A stretch of DNA of 64,000 nt, taken from positions 1 to 64,000 of the forward strand of contig CAYNIP010000012.1 of assembly GCA_964397305.1 (NCBI GenBank). Reading direction: 5' to 3'. Source of the DNA: JAAUTY01 sp964397305 (GTDB lineage: Bacteria > Cyanobacteriota > Cyanobacteriia > Cyanobacteriales > Spirulinaceae). A program made the translations under genes and the position numbers. Numbering within the stretch: position 1 is the stretch's first letter; each line of letters begins with the position of its first letter. Under the pieces are notes generated by a model. The model was given only the letters and a program-made list of their open reading frames with translations. It was not told where the DNA came from and did not search any database. Of the stretch, positions 1 to 8,048 are shown piece after piece.

Positions 1-828
1 CTCAGCGTAAAGCGCGGTGCTGTTGATGGATAGAAGCTGCATAGAGCCGGAAAGTAAAGAGCAGCTAAGAAAGCAAAGTAAAGTAAAGCTTCAAAGGAAT
101 TGAAGATGTTTCCCCTTGACTCAACGATTGTTACGCTGACCAGCAAACTACTATGGCATCAAGGTTTCCACCAAGTGAAGCTCTTCAGCGGCTTGAATCT
201 CTCCATCGGAGAACCGGATGGCGTCTTAATTCACTTTGGACAAGGACACGACAACAAATATGGCGATGAGACCATTGATGCCAATCCTGAAAACGGGCTC
301 AGCATAATGGATAGAGGCTTTTGCAAGCTCAAGAGAATTGTAGAGTTAATGGCGAAAGAGAGTCGTTTTTTTCTATTGCGAATCAACAACAAAATCACGT
401 TAGAGATGTTGTCAGACGATCAATTTTTGATTGGGAAAGGCAAAGATCAAGTCAACGCCAGATTGGTTAACTTTTGCGATCTAGAGACCCAGTGCGAATT
501 CCGACTAGTCACGAACTTGGCAGGGCCTAACGAAGAGGGTTTTAGCAATGAAGAGGTTGGTGATTTTTACCGCCAACGCTGGCAAATTGAGTTACTTTGG
601 AAGTTTCTCAAGATGCATCTTAAGCTAGACAGATTAATCACAAAAAACACGAACGGAATCGAGATTCAGATCTACGCCTGTTTGATCGGATATGTCTTGC
701 TGCAATTGGTTGAGATTCCGAAAGAGTTTGGCTCTAAGTTGTTAGATAGACTGCGATATATGCAGGCTTTTATGTGTGAGAATATCAGCTACGTGCATTG
801 GTTTAAGAGGATAGTTCTAAGTTGTTGA
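1..828 (+). pseudogene. IS4-family transposase remnant (frameshifted, 5' end outside window)
   Basis: The frame open from about 100 to 828 encodes the C-terminal two thirds of an IS4-type DDE transposase. A DxG/F-type segment (MDRGF) lies near residue 71. A perfect Y-(2)-R-(3)-E-(6)-K signature, the IS4 family hallmark, lies near residues 158-172. The only start available in this frame is a TTG at 100, with a stop just upstream at 79-81. A different frame (from about position 2) reads a transposase-like basic stretch ending in a stop at 101-103, so the N-terminal part is in another frame. I infer a decayed insertion sequence rather than a working gene. Base composition is clearly more AT-rich than the neighbouring genes, as expected for imported DNA. 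Family call is firm; exact subgroup is not. Confidence 0.8.
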
Positions 829-932
829 ATGAGGTTACTGATAGGATTAATATACCCTTTTTTAAGTAGTTCAAGCGTACCGTTCAACATTTCTGCCTCC
901 ATTACTGTATATCACTACCGGCAAGCTAAGCC
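829..932. other. AT-rich spacer after IS4 remnant
   Basis: This short AT-rich spacer probably contains the downstream end of the IS4 remnant. I could not recognise a clean terminal inverted repeat because the other end lies outside the window. Confidence 0.3.
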
Positions 933-1628
933 CTAGGCTTCTCGCAATACATAGCCAACGCCGCGCACGGTCTGAATGAGGCGCTTTTGGCCTTCGTCCT
1001 CAACCTTCAAGCGCAGATAGCGAATGTAGACTTCAATCACATTCGACTCGCCCATGAAGTCGTAGCCCCAGACATTCTCCAAGATTTGCTCCCGCGTCAC
1101 CACCTCGCGGGGATGCAGCATGAGGTATTTCAAAAGTTCAAACTCCTTCATCGTGAGTTCGATCTCGCGGCCGTGGCGTTGGGCGCGTCGGGTGGTGAGA
1201 TCCAGGGCCAAGTCCCCAAACCGAAGCTGTTCGTTCCCTCGGGCGGCGGGCTCCAAGTAAAGGCCGATCAGGCGCAGAAAAGGCTCACTGCGGTAGGGCT
1301 TGGTCAAGTAATCATCGGCTCCTGCTTCCAAGCAGGCGACCCGATCCTCAACGTTATCCCGGGCCAGGAGCAGCAGGACCGGAACCCGGTGGTGATCGTG
1401 GCGTAATTGACGGCACAACTGGAGGCCTGCGTCCCCAGTTTGAGTGCGATCAATGGCGATCAGGGCTGGCTTGAGCTCGCGGATCTGAGCTGGAACTTTC
1501 GCTAGCTCCGTGGCTAGGACCACTTCATAGCCCGCCTCCCGCAAATCTAGCGTCATTTGCGGTGTTGTCAGTTCATCGATCTTGACCAAGAGAACACAAG
1601 ACGAGTGTTCGGTCGCGTCAGCTCCCAT
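933..1628 (-). CDS. nblR: OmpR-type response regulator, probable NblR
   Basis: The protein has an N-terminal receiver domain (first about 120 residues) and a C-terminal winged-helix DNA-binding domain of the OmpR/PhoB type, with the strongly conserved tail expected for cyanobacterial members. The receiver resembles NblR, the regulator of phycobilisome degradation and stress survival. The probable phosphoacceptor Asp is in AIDRT, but the usual acidic pair is replaced (VKIDE), and the Thr/Ser of the switch region is replaced in LLLLARD. NblR is known from other cyanobacteria to act without classical phosphorylation, which fits. I chose the ATG at 1628; an ATG at 1652 and a GTG at 1676 are in frame upstream. 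Other OmpR regulators remain possible. Confidence 0.72.
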   Translation of the reverse strand: MGADATEHSSCVLLVKIDELTTPQMTLDLREAGYEVVLATELAKVPAQIRELKPALIAIDRTQTGDAGLQLCRQLRHDHHRVPVLLLLARDNVEDRVACLEAGADDYLTKPYRSEPFLRLIGLYLEPAARGNEQLRFGDLALDLTTRRAQRHGREIELTMKEFELLKYLMLHPREVVTREQILENVWGYDFMGESNVIEVYIRYLRLKVEDEGQKRLIQTVRGVGYVLREA

Positions 1629-1750
1629 AGTGGTTTCCGTAAAAATACCCATGATAGCTGTCGATAGATATAGCACGAGCTGGAGCCGCCCGGCTGAGGG
1701 GCTCTGCTCTGCATCCTAGTCGCGGGGCCCGGCCTTTGCCCAGTGATCGC

Positions 1751-2926
1751 CTAGACCAGCCTGGGCAGCGGCTCCAGCTTCGCCAGCCAGGCGTCGTAGT
1801 CCCCGGCGTGGTTGCCTTCGAGGGCGCTATCGGTGTAACCGGCTAAGTAAACGTGGCCCTCGGCATCGACGGCCACCGCATTGCAGCCATCCTCGCCCGC
1901 CGTGCCGATTTGCTGGGCCCAGCGAAGTTCCCCCTCGGGACTGTAGCAGGCGACCCAGGCATCCGCGTCGCCAGCATTCTCGCCCGCGATCGCCCCGTAG
2001 GTGAAGCCGGCCAAGTAGACCTGACTCGCGGCATCGACGGCGATCGCTGTTGCTTCTTCTTCCACCGTGCCCTGGCCCAGGGTCTGTTGCCAGAGCTGCT
2101 GGCCTTGGCCGTCGTACTTGGCCAGCCAGGCCTGGTGGTGCTCGGTGTCGGGGCGATCGCTCAGACCGACCACATAGATATGATCTGCCCCATCAACGGC
2201 CAGGCCGCTGCAACTGGTTTCGTCCCCAGGACCCAGGGGTTGTTGCCACTGGGGCTCCCCTTGGTGGTCATAGCAAGCAAGCCACAGGGCGGTTTCGGAA
2301 CTCGCGGCCGCAGGACTGACCGCGTTGCTGATCAGGTAAAGGTGCTGAGTCGGGCTGACTGCTGCGTAGGCGATCACATCCTTGCGATGGTGGCCGAGGG
2401 AGCGCCGCCAGCGGGGCTGGCCGTCAGCCCCGTAGCAGGCGAGCCAGCCTTGCCAGTGATCCTGATCGGGGGCGGTGTAGCCCGTGATGTAGAGGTGGCC
2501 ATCTTGGTCAATCGTCAGGCTGGTGGGGATGTGGGGGGCCTCCAGGCCGAGGGGATGATGCCAGTGGCGGTTACCCTGTTCGTCATAGCAGGCAAGCCAG
2601 GCGGTGGCTTGGCGATCGCCGCTCGCCGTGCCCGGGGGCTCGTTGTAGGTATAGCCAATGATGTAGATCTGGCCGTTCGGGGCGATCGCCACCCCATTCG
2701 CCTCATCATCCCCCGCCCCCCCCAATTGGCAGAGCCAGCGCTGGTTGCCATCAGCGTCATATTGAGCCAGCCAGGCATCGTTGCCGCCAGCATTTTCGCT
2801 CCCCAGGGCCCCCGCCGTATACCCGGCTAGATAAACGCGGCCGCTGCGGTCCACCGCAATGCTGTAGGCATCGTCTTCCCCCGCTGTGCCTAACTGCTTC
2901 ATCCAGACAAGCCGCGCTCCCGCCAT
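1751..2926 (-). CDS. SBBP/beta-propeller repeat protein
   Basis: The 391-residue protein consists almost wholly of about seven repeats of roughly 50-55 residues. Each has a pattern like 'A-V-D-x-x-G-x-V-Y-L-A-G-Y-T ... DAWLAxYD-x-x-G-x-x-x-W-x-x-x-L-G'. This is the SBBP (seven-bladed beta-propeller) repeat found in bacterial surface and exported proteins. The repeat count fits one closed propeller. No signal peptide or membrane segment is visible at the N-terminus, so the location is uncertain. The start ATG lies directly before the first repeat. The gene stands alone between nblR and gap2 on the same strand. Function is unknown; ligand or protein binding is an inference from the fold. Confidence 0.7.
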   Translation of the reverse strand: MAGARLVWMKQLGTAGEDDAYSIAVDRSGRVYLAGYTAGALGSENAGGNDAWLAQYDADGNQRWLCQLGGAGDDEANGVAIAPNGQIYIIGYTYNEPPGTASGDRQATAWLACYDEQGNRHWHHPLGLEAPHIPTSLTIDQDGHLYITGYTAPDQDHWQGWLACYGADGQPRWRRSLGHHRKDVIAYAAVSPTQHLYLISNAVSPAAASSETALWLACYDHQGEPQWQQPLGPGDETSCSGLAVDGADHIYVVGLSDRPDTEHHQAWLAKYDGQGQQLWQQTLGQGTVEEEATAIAVDAASQVYLAGFTYGAIAGENAGDADAWVACYSPEGELRWAQQIGTAGEDGCNAVAVDAEGHVYLAGYTDSALEGNHAGDYDAWLAKLEPLPRLV

Positions 2927-3038
2927 CGTCCCGCTCCATAGGTTCCCCAGCCCCGATTATCGCACTTGGGTGGTCATGGTCATGGTCGGTGTCGGGCTAC
3001 GGGAGAGCGATCGCCAGTCAGGAGGCAGCAGATAGCAC

Positions 3039-3080
3039 AAAAAACCCCGAACTGCTTGCTCGTCGAGGAACAAACAGTTC
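3039..3080 (-). terminator. Rho-independent terminator of gap2
   Basis: On the minus strand a 13-base stem (arms 3049-3061 and 3068-3080, with two G-T pairs) and a 6-base loop are followed by GGGG and six T residues (A run at 3039-3044 on the plus strand). It lies about 50 bases after the gap2 stop codon. Confidence 0.8.
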
Positions 3081-3129
3081 AGGCGCTCATGCAGACCGGC
3101 TCAAGCCTGGAGACAGCAGGGACGTGGCC

Positions 3130-4146
3130 TTAAGCCTGCCACTTCGCCGCTACGAGTTCAGCGAGATCAACGACCCGCTGCGAGTAGCCCCACTCATTGT
3201 CGTACCAGCCGACGACTTTCACCATGTCGCCATCCATCACCATCGTCAGGCTACCGTCCGCAATCGAAGAGTAGTCCGTGCCACGATAGTCACAGGACAC
3301 CAGAGGCAGGTCGTTGTAACCCAAGATCCCCTTGAGGGGCCCCGCCGCCGCGTCGCGCAGCGCATCATTAACCTGATCCGTGAAGGTGCTCTTCTCGACC
3401 TGGGCCACAAAGTCCACGATCGAGACATTAGGCGTCGGCACGCGGAACGCGATGCCATTGAGTTTGCCCTTCATCTCCGGCAGAACCAGCGCCACGGCCT
3501 TAGCCGCCCCCGTCGTCGTGGGGACGATGTTCACCGCTGCGGCCCGCGCCCGTCGGAGATCCCGATGGCTGGAATCCAGGAGGCGTTGATCCCCCGTGTA
3601 GCTGTGGGTCGTTGTCATCGTGCCCTTGATGATGCCAAAGTGCTCGTGAAGCACCTTGACAATTGGCGCGAGGCAGTTAGTGGTGCAACTGGCGTTGCTA
3701 ATAACCTTATATTGACCGTGTTGATACTCTTGGTGATTGACCCCCATGACGTAGGTGCCGATATTGCCTCCCTTTCCCGGAGCTGTAATCAGTACCTGCT
3801 TTGCCCCAGCCTCTAGGTGCTTTGAAGCTCCCTCCTCAGTAACAAAGACGCCGGTAGATTCAATAATCAGATCCACTTCCCAAGCCTGCCAAGGAAGGTT
3901 TAGGGGGTTGCGATCTGATACACACTTGATCGTTTTGCCGTTGACCGTAATTGAATTCTCGTCGGCTGAAATCTCAGCGCCGAGCTTGCCCAGCATCGAG
4001 TCATACTGGAGCAGGTGGGCATTGGTCTTGGGATCGGAGGTATCGTTAACGCCCACAACCTCAAGCTGGCTGTCGGTGCGTCCCAACCAGCAGCGTAAAA
4101 AGTTACGTCCGATGCGCCCGAACCCGTTGATGGCTACTCTAATCAC
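3130..4146 (-). CDS. gap2: Glyceraldehyde-3-phosphate dehydrogenase, photosynthetic type
   Basis: This 338-residue protein is a complete type I GAPDH. The N-terminal Rossmann motif NGFGRIGR is at residues 7-14. The catalytic Cys154 is in SNASCTTNC and the partner His181 in TTTHSYTGDQ. The C-terminal GWYDNEWGYS segment is intact. Cyanobacterial Gap2 is the enzyme of the Calvin cycle and gluconeogenesis, using NADPH or NADH to reduce 1,3-bisphosphoglycerate. The length and SNASCTTNC context match Gap2 better than the glycolytic Gap1, but this is a family-level judgement. It is monocistronic, with a strong terminator downstream and a long spacer upstream. Confidence 0.93.
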   Translation of the reverse strand: MIRVAINGFGRIGRNFLRCWLGRTDSQLEVVGVNDTSDPKTNAHLLQYDSMLGKLGAEISADENSITVNGKTIKCVSDRNPLNLPWQAWEVDLIIESTGVFVTEEGASKHLEAGAKQVLITAPGKGGNIGTYVMGVNHQEYQHGQYKVISNASCTTNCLAPIVKVLHEHFGIIKGTMTTTHSYTGDQRLLDSSHRDLRRARAAAVNIVPTTTGAAKAVALVLPEMKGKLNGIAFRVPTPNVSIVDFVAQVEKSTFTDQVNDALRDAAAGPLKGILGYNDLPLVSCDYRGTDYSSIADGSLTMVMDGDMVKVVGWYDNEWGYSQRVVDLAELVAAKWQA

Positions 4147-4819
4147 TGCGTCTTGCCCTCTGTCTGCAAATCAATACATTAAATTAATGTTAACCACACA
4201 AATCATATCCTAAAGGCTGTTCGTTTCAACCGCAGCCTCCGGGAGATTTGCCAGCGGGGATCGGGAGCATCCCGCTTTGGCAGCCCTCCCTCTAAATTGT
4301 TCTCCCGAGGGGAGAGGGAGTTTTAGTTCTTCGGCTCTCAGCCTTAGGGGCTGGGGGAAGAGATCTGGGCAGGGCCCCGGGACTCCCTGGGATGCACCCA
4401 GGGGATCGTCCTAGGAGATCCTAGGAACCTCAGGTCTGCCGCCTGGCTGGAGTGAGCATTCGTACTTCCAGCGCGTTGCCGCTGCTGACGGGGGCAACGA
4501 TCACGGGGGCCAAGTTGCCGGAGGTCGGTCGCGCAACGTCGCCCCAAATTGTTGCAGCGTTGCCACAAACAGGTAGGATGAGGCGAGGGAAGCTCATTGC
4601 TGGAAAGTTTCCGGATTCACAGCACGGCTGTTTGGGTAGTGATAGAACTCTGGCGATGAACGCCGACATGGGCGTCAATTGGCAAGAGGTGGTAATAATC
4701 AAATCAAGCGCCTAGCTCGGTCAGAGCATAGAAAATTCTGATGGACTCTGTGTTGAGCTGAGTGATTCTTGATATTATACGCCTGATGCTGAGGCCGTAT
4801 GGTGTCTGGTGGTGTGTGT
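4147..4819. other. Spacer between gap2 and murC, with dispersed repeat
   Basis: These roughly 670 bases hold the divergent promoter region of gap2 and murC. Around 4270-4360 lies a copy of the dispersed GC-rich intergenic repeat seen elsewhere in the window (CTCCCGAGGGGAGAGGGAG type). Two overlapping opposite-strand ORFs of about 90 codons occur at 4430-4715. Neither has a convincing start or ribosome-binding site, so I do not call a gene. Confidence 0.4.
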
Positions 4820-4825
4820 GAGGAG
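4820..4825 (+). promoter_or_regulatory. Shine-Dalgarno site fixing murC start
   Basis: GAGGAG is centred 8 bases before the ATG at 4831. This supports that ATG over the in-frame TTG immediately upstream. Confidence 0.75.
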
Positions 4826-4830
4826 TTTTG

Positions 4831-6342
4831 ATGACAAACACAATCAATTTTCGAGGCCAGCCGTTCCACTTCATCGGTATCGGTGGTATTGGGATGTCGG
4901 CTTTAGCCCTGGTTCTGGCGAAACGGGGGCTCCCGGTCTCTGGATCGGATCTGCGCTCGACCCCGATCACCCAACGTTTGGCGGCGGCTGGCGCGCGCAT
5001 CTTTACCTCTCAAAGTGCCAGTAATATCGAGGGGGCAACCGCGCGCGCGGCAACAACGGTGGTGAGCGAACCTCAACCGGTGGCGGTAGGGGCTACGAGT
5101 GGCAGCAACGAGGACTCTCGCCTCGCAACGGCGGCGGCGACCTGGCAACGGCCCCAAGTGATCTGCTCTACGGCGATCCGGGCTGATAACCCTGAATATC
5201 AGGCGGCTCTGGCCCAGAACTGCCCGCTCTTTCACCGCGCGGATTTGTTGGCGGCCCTCCTGCAACAGTATGAGAGCGTTGCGGTGGCGGGAACCCACGG
5301 TAAGACAACGACCAGTAGCTTGATTAGCTATATTTTGGTGTCGGCTGGGGTTGATCCGACGGTCCTCGTGGGGGGGGAAATTCGCGCCCTCGGGGGCAAT
5401 GCTCGCCTCGGCTACAGTCGCTACTTGGTGGCGGAGGCGGATGAGTCGGATGGTTCTTTGACGAAGCTGGCTCCGGCCCTCGGGGTGGTGACGAATATTG
5501 AACTCGATCACCCGGATCACTACCACAGCTTGGAGCAGGTGATTGGCACGTTCCAGCAGTTTGCGCGCCAGTGTCAGGCGACGGTAGGCTGTCTGGACTG
5601 TGAGACGGTGGCTCAGCGACTGACCTTGGATGTCACCTATAGTCTTGATCCTCAGCGTGGGGCTGATTACACGGTGCGGAATCCGGTGTATCAGGCCTGG
5701 GGGACGGTGGCGGAGGTTTGGGAGCGGGGCCAGTGCTTGGGGACTCTGAAGCTGAAGCTGTTGGGTAAGCACAATCTCAGTAATGCCCTGGCGGCGATCG
5801 CTGTCAGTCGGCAACTCGGTCTGAGTTGGGCGGCGATCGCGCCGGCCCTGGCGAGCTTTGAGGGGGCCTGTCGCCGTTTTGAGTGGCGCGGCCACGCCAA
5901 CGGCATTACCTGCATCGACGACTACGCCCACCACCCCAGCGAGATCTCGGCGACGCTAGCGGCGGCCCGCTTGCAGATTCAGACTCCGGATCAGGCTCCC
6001 CAACGCTTGGTGGCTATCTTTCAACCCCACCGCTACAGCCGCACTCAGACCTTTCTCCATGAGTTCGCGACCTGCTTTACTGCGGCGGATGTGGTGGTGC
6101 TGACAGACATCTACAGTGCTGGCGAGGTCAATCAAGGCGGTGTGAGTGGCCAGCAGCTTGCCGAGGCGATCGCCCGCCACCAACCGCAAGTCTTCTATCA
6201 GCCTGATCTGGGGCTGATGGCGTCCTTCCTTAAGGAGGAAATCCTTCAGCCCGGTGACTTGGCCCTCTTTTTGGGCGCTGGCAACCTGAACCAGGTCATT
6301 AACCCTCTGCTCGACCTCTACGGCCGCAGCGTTGTGAGCTAA
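4831..6342 (+). CDS. murC: UDP-N-acetylmuramate--L-alanine ligase
   Basis: MurC adds L-alanine to UDP-MurNAc, the first amino-acid step of peptidoglycan synthesis in the cytoplasm. The N-terminal Rossmann-like domain starts with HFIGIGGIGMS. The ATP-binding P-loop GTHGKT is at about residues 154-159, and the central and C-terminal Mur ligase domains carry the DYAHHP and FQPHRYSR motifs. An unusual Ala/Ser/Thr-rich insertion of about 40 residues (about 68-107) precedes the conserved STAIRADNPE segment, making the protein (503 aa) somewhat long. murB follows after 88 bases, so the two consecutive peptidoglycan steps are probably co-transcribed. Confidence 0.95.
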   Translation: MTNTINFRGQPFHFIGIGGIGMSALALVLAKRGLPVSGSDLRSTPITQRLAAAGARIFTSQSASNIEGATARAATTVVSEPQPVAVGATSGSNEDSRLATAAATWQRPQVICSTAIRADNPEYQAALAQNCPLFHRADLLAALLQQYESVAVAGTHGKTTTSSLISYILVSAGVDPTVLVGGEIRALGGNARLGYSRYLVAEADESDGSLTKLAPALGVVTNIELDHPDHYHSLEQVIGTFQQFARQCQATVGCLDCETVAQRLTLDVTYSLDPQRGADYTVRNPVYQAWGTVAEVWERGQCLGTLKLKLLGKHNLSNALAAIAVSRQLGLSWAAIAPALASFEGACRRFEWRGHANGITCIDDYAHHPSEISATLAAARLQIQTPDQAPQRLVAIFQPHRYSRTQTFLHEFATCFTAADVVVLTDIYSAGEVNQGGVSGQQLAEAIARHQPQVFYQPDLGLMASFLKEEILQPGDLALFLGAGNLNQVINPLLDLYGRSVVS

Positions 6343-6430
6343 CTGGCCGGGATTCCTGGCGGCGTGGGCTATGCCCCGTGGCCCTGGGCCCTGCTGTTTT
6401 GAGCCCTGTCTCAACGTATGGCAAAAAGCG

Positions 6431-7408
6431 ATGACCCTTTCTTCTGAGGCTCCGATGATTGGCTCTAAGACTCTGGTAGTAGAAGCGCTTCGGCCCAATG
6501 CTCAGCCCTTAACTCTTCCAGATTCCCAGTGCTTGCTTCACCCCCAGGTTTCTTTGGCGAACTTGACCTCGTTCCGGGTGGGTGGGCCGGCGGAGTGGTA
6601 TGTGGCCCCCCGTAGTTGGCAGGAAGTCCAGGCGAGCACTCAGTGGGCTCGTGATCGCGGGTTGCCGCTCACCTTCTTGGGGGCCGGCTCCAATCTCTTG
6701 GTGAGCGATCGCGGTTTACCGGGCTTGACCCTCGCGACCCGTTATCTGCGCCAAATGCTCTTCGATGATGCTTTGGCTCAAGTCACAGTGGGAGCCGGAG
6801 AACCCCTCCCCCGCTTGGCCTGGAAGGTGGCGAAGCGCGGTTGGCGTGGCCTTGAATGGGCCGTTGGCATTCCAGGCACGGTGGGGGGCGCGGTGGTGAT
6901 GAATGCTGGGGCGCACCGGGGCTGTCTGGCGGATATTCTGGTCAGCGCGCTCGTGCTCAACCCTGAAGGCAGCATCGACTGCCTGGGCCCGGAGGCGCTC
7001 CACTACAGTTACCGGAGCTCTTGCTTGCAAGGGGGTGATCGCATCGTGCTCCAGGCCACCTTGCAGCTCCAACCCGGAGCCACCCGCGCTGAGGTCATGG
7101 CCGAGACCAACCGCAATCTGGTTCAGCGCAAATCGTCCCAGCCCTACCACCTGCCCAGTTGCGGCAGCGTGTTCCGCAACCCCGGCCCCCATGCTGCGGG
7201 TTGGCTGATCGAGCAGACGGGCCTCAAGGGCTACCAGATCGGGGGCGCGCAGGTGGCCCACCGCCACGCCAACTTCATCCTCAACTGCGGCGATGCCAAG
7301 GCCCAGGATATTTTCAACCTTATTTACCACGTCCAAACGGAGGTTCAGGACCGTTGGTCCCTGGCCCTGCAACCGGAAGTGCGGGTTCTGGGCGAGTTTG
7401 AGGGCTAG
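6431..7408 (+). CDS. murB: UDP-N-acetylenolpyruvoylglucosamine reductase
   Basis: MurB is the FAD/NADPH enzyme that makes UDP-MurNAc, the substrate of MurC. The FAD-binding domain shows TSFRVGGPAEW and GAGSNLLVSDRG, and the C-terminal MurB domain has the catalytic Ser in SCGSVFRNP and the Glu in QPEVRVLGEF. The compact C-terminal domain, without the long loop of the E. coli enzyme, suggests a type II MurB. I chose the ATG at 6431; an ATG at 6371 in frame would add 20 residues with no similarity to the family. The order murC-murB is common in cyanobacteria. Confidence 0.93.
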   Translation: MTLSSEAPMIGSKTLVVEALRPNAQPLTLPDSQCLLHPQVSLANLTSFRVGGPAEWYVAPRSWQEVQASTQWARDRGLPLTFLGAGSNLLVSDRGLPGLTLATRYLRQMLFDDALAQVTVGAGEPLPRLAWKVAKRGWRGLEWAVGIPGTVGGAVVMNAGAHRGCLADILVSALVLNPEGSIDCLGPEALHYSYRSSCLQGGDRIVLQATLQLQPGATRAEVMAETNRNLVQRKSSQPYHLPSCGSVFRNPGPHAAGWLIEQTGLKGYQIGGAQVAHRHANFILNCGDAKAQDIFNLIYHVQTEVQDRWSLALQPEVRVLGEFEG

Positions 7409-7561
7409 GCGCGGCCCGGCTGCACCGGATGGGCCTGCGGTACTACAATCAGAACGACGCCTGCTAACGATCTCAGTTGAGCTTGGTTCCCCTGCGGTGA
7501 GCCCTTAGACTGGCGATCGCTTAGCAGAACTGTTGGTATTGAACAATCGCAAATAACTCTT

Positions 7562-7912
7562 ATGACCCAAGGTAAAGGATTTGGCTTCGGGCTCGGCAAG
7601 ATGAAGGAGCTGGCCGACGCTTTCAAAAAAGCACAGGAAGTACAGCTTGGCGCCAAGCAGCTCCAGGAAGAACTGGAGGCGATGGAGATCACGGGCGAGA
7701 GCGAGGCCGGTCTCGTCAAGGTCGTCGTCAGCGGGAACCAAGAACCCCTACGAGTTACCATTGCGGCCGAGGCGATGGCAAAGAGCGCCGAAGAACTCTC
7801 GGCCCTCGTCACCGTAGCGATGCAAGACGCTTACGAGAAATCCACGGCCACGATGCGGACGCGCATGGAAGAGCTCACCAGCGGCCTAAACCTGCCCGGA
7901 TTTGCTGAATAG
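7562..7912 (+). CDS. YbaB/EbfC family DNA-binding protein
   Basis: This 116-residue protein has the YbaB/EbfC fold pattern: a charged N-terminal helix (KMKELADAFKKAQEVQ), a central beta region with 'GLVKVVVSGNQEPLRVTI', and a C-terminal helix with 'AMQDAYEKST'. Family members form homodimers that bind DNA and coat the nucleoid. The N-terminus is Gly/Phe-rich (QGKGFGFGLG), which is seen in cyanobacterial members. It follows murB in the same direction with a 153-base gap and may have its own promoter. Confidence 0.88.
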   Translation: MTQGKGFGFGLGKMKELADAFKKAQEVQLGAKQLQEELEAMEITGESEAGLVKVVVSGNQEPLRVTIAAEAMAKSAEELSALVTVAMQDAYEKSTATMRTRMEELTSGLNLPGFAE

Positions 7913-7996
7913 GGCCGCCCTGCACCTCAAGGGCTTGCCTTGGGGTCGGTCCTGCCGTGCCCCGAGACTCCTGCCCAGGAGGCGGGGCGGGGGCTG

Positions 7997-8023
7997 TAAA
8001 CCGCCCACGCGGCTGGTTTTTAG
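7997..8023 (+). terminator. Possible terminator after ybaB gene
   Basis: A short GC stem (CCGC/GCGG, extended by AA/TT pairs) is followed by five T residues. It lies about 85 bases after the stop codon. The stem is short, so the call is tentative. Confidence 0.35.
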
Positions 8024-8048
8024 GCTCACGGTCAAGGCCAGATCGGTG

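Noticed and set aside
1853..2830. 325-codon ORF on the plus strand opposite the beta-propeller gene
   Set aside because: It is antisense to clear SBBP repeats, has no domain and arises from GC-rich codon use.
4430..4715. Opposite-strand ORFs of about 90 codons in the gap2-murC spacer
   Set aside because: Starts are weak (TTG for the minus frame), there is no recognisable domain, and the frames are mutually antisense. Could be revisited by homology search.
4903..5934. 343-codon ORF antisense to murC
   Set aside because: Arg/Gln-rich shadow of murC with no ribosome-binding site.
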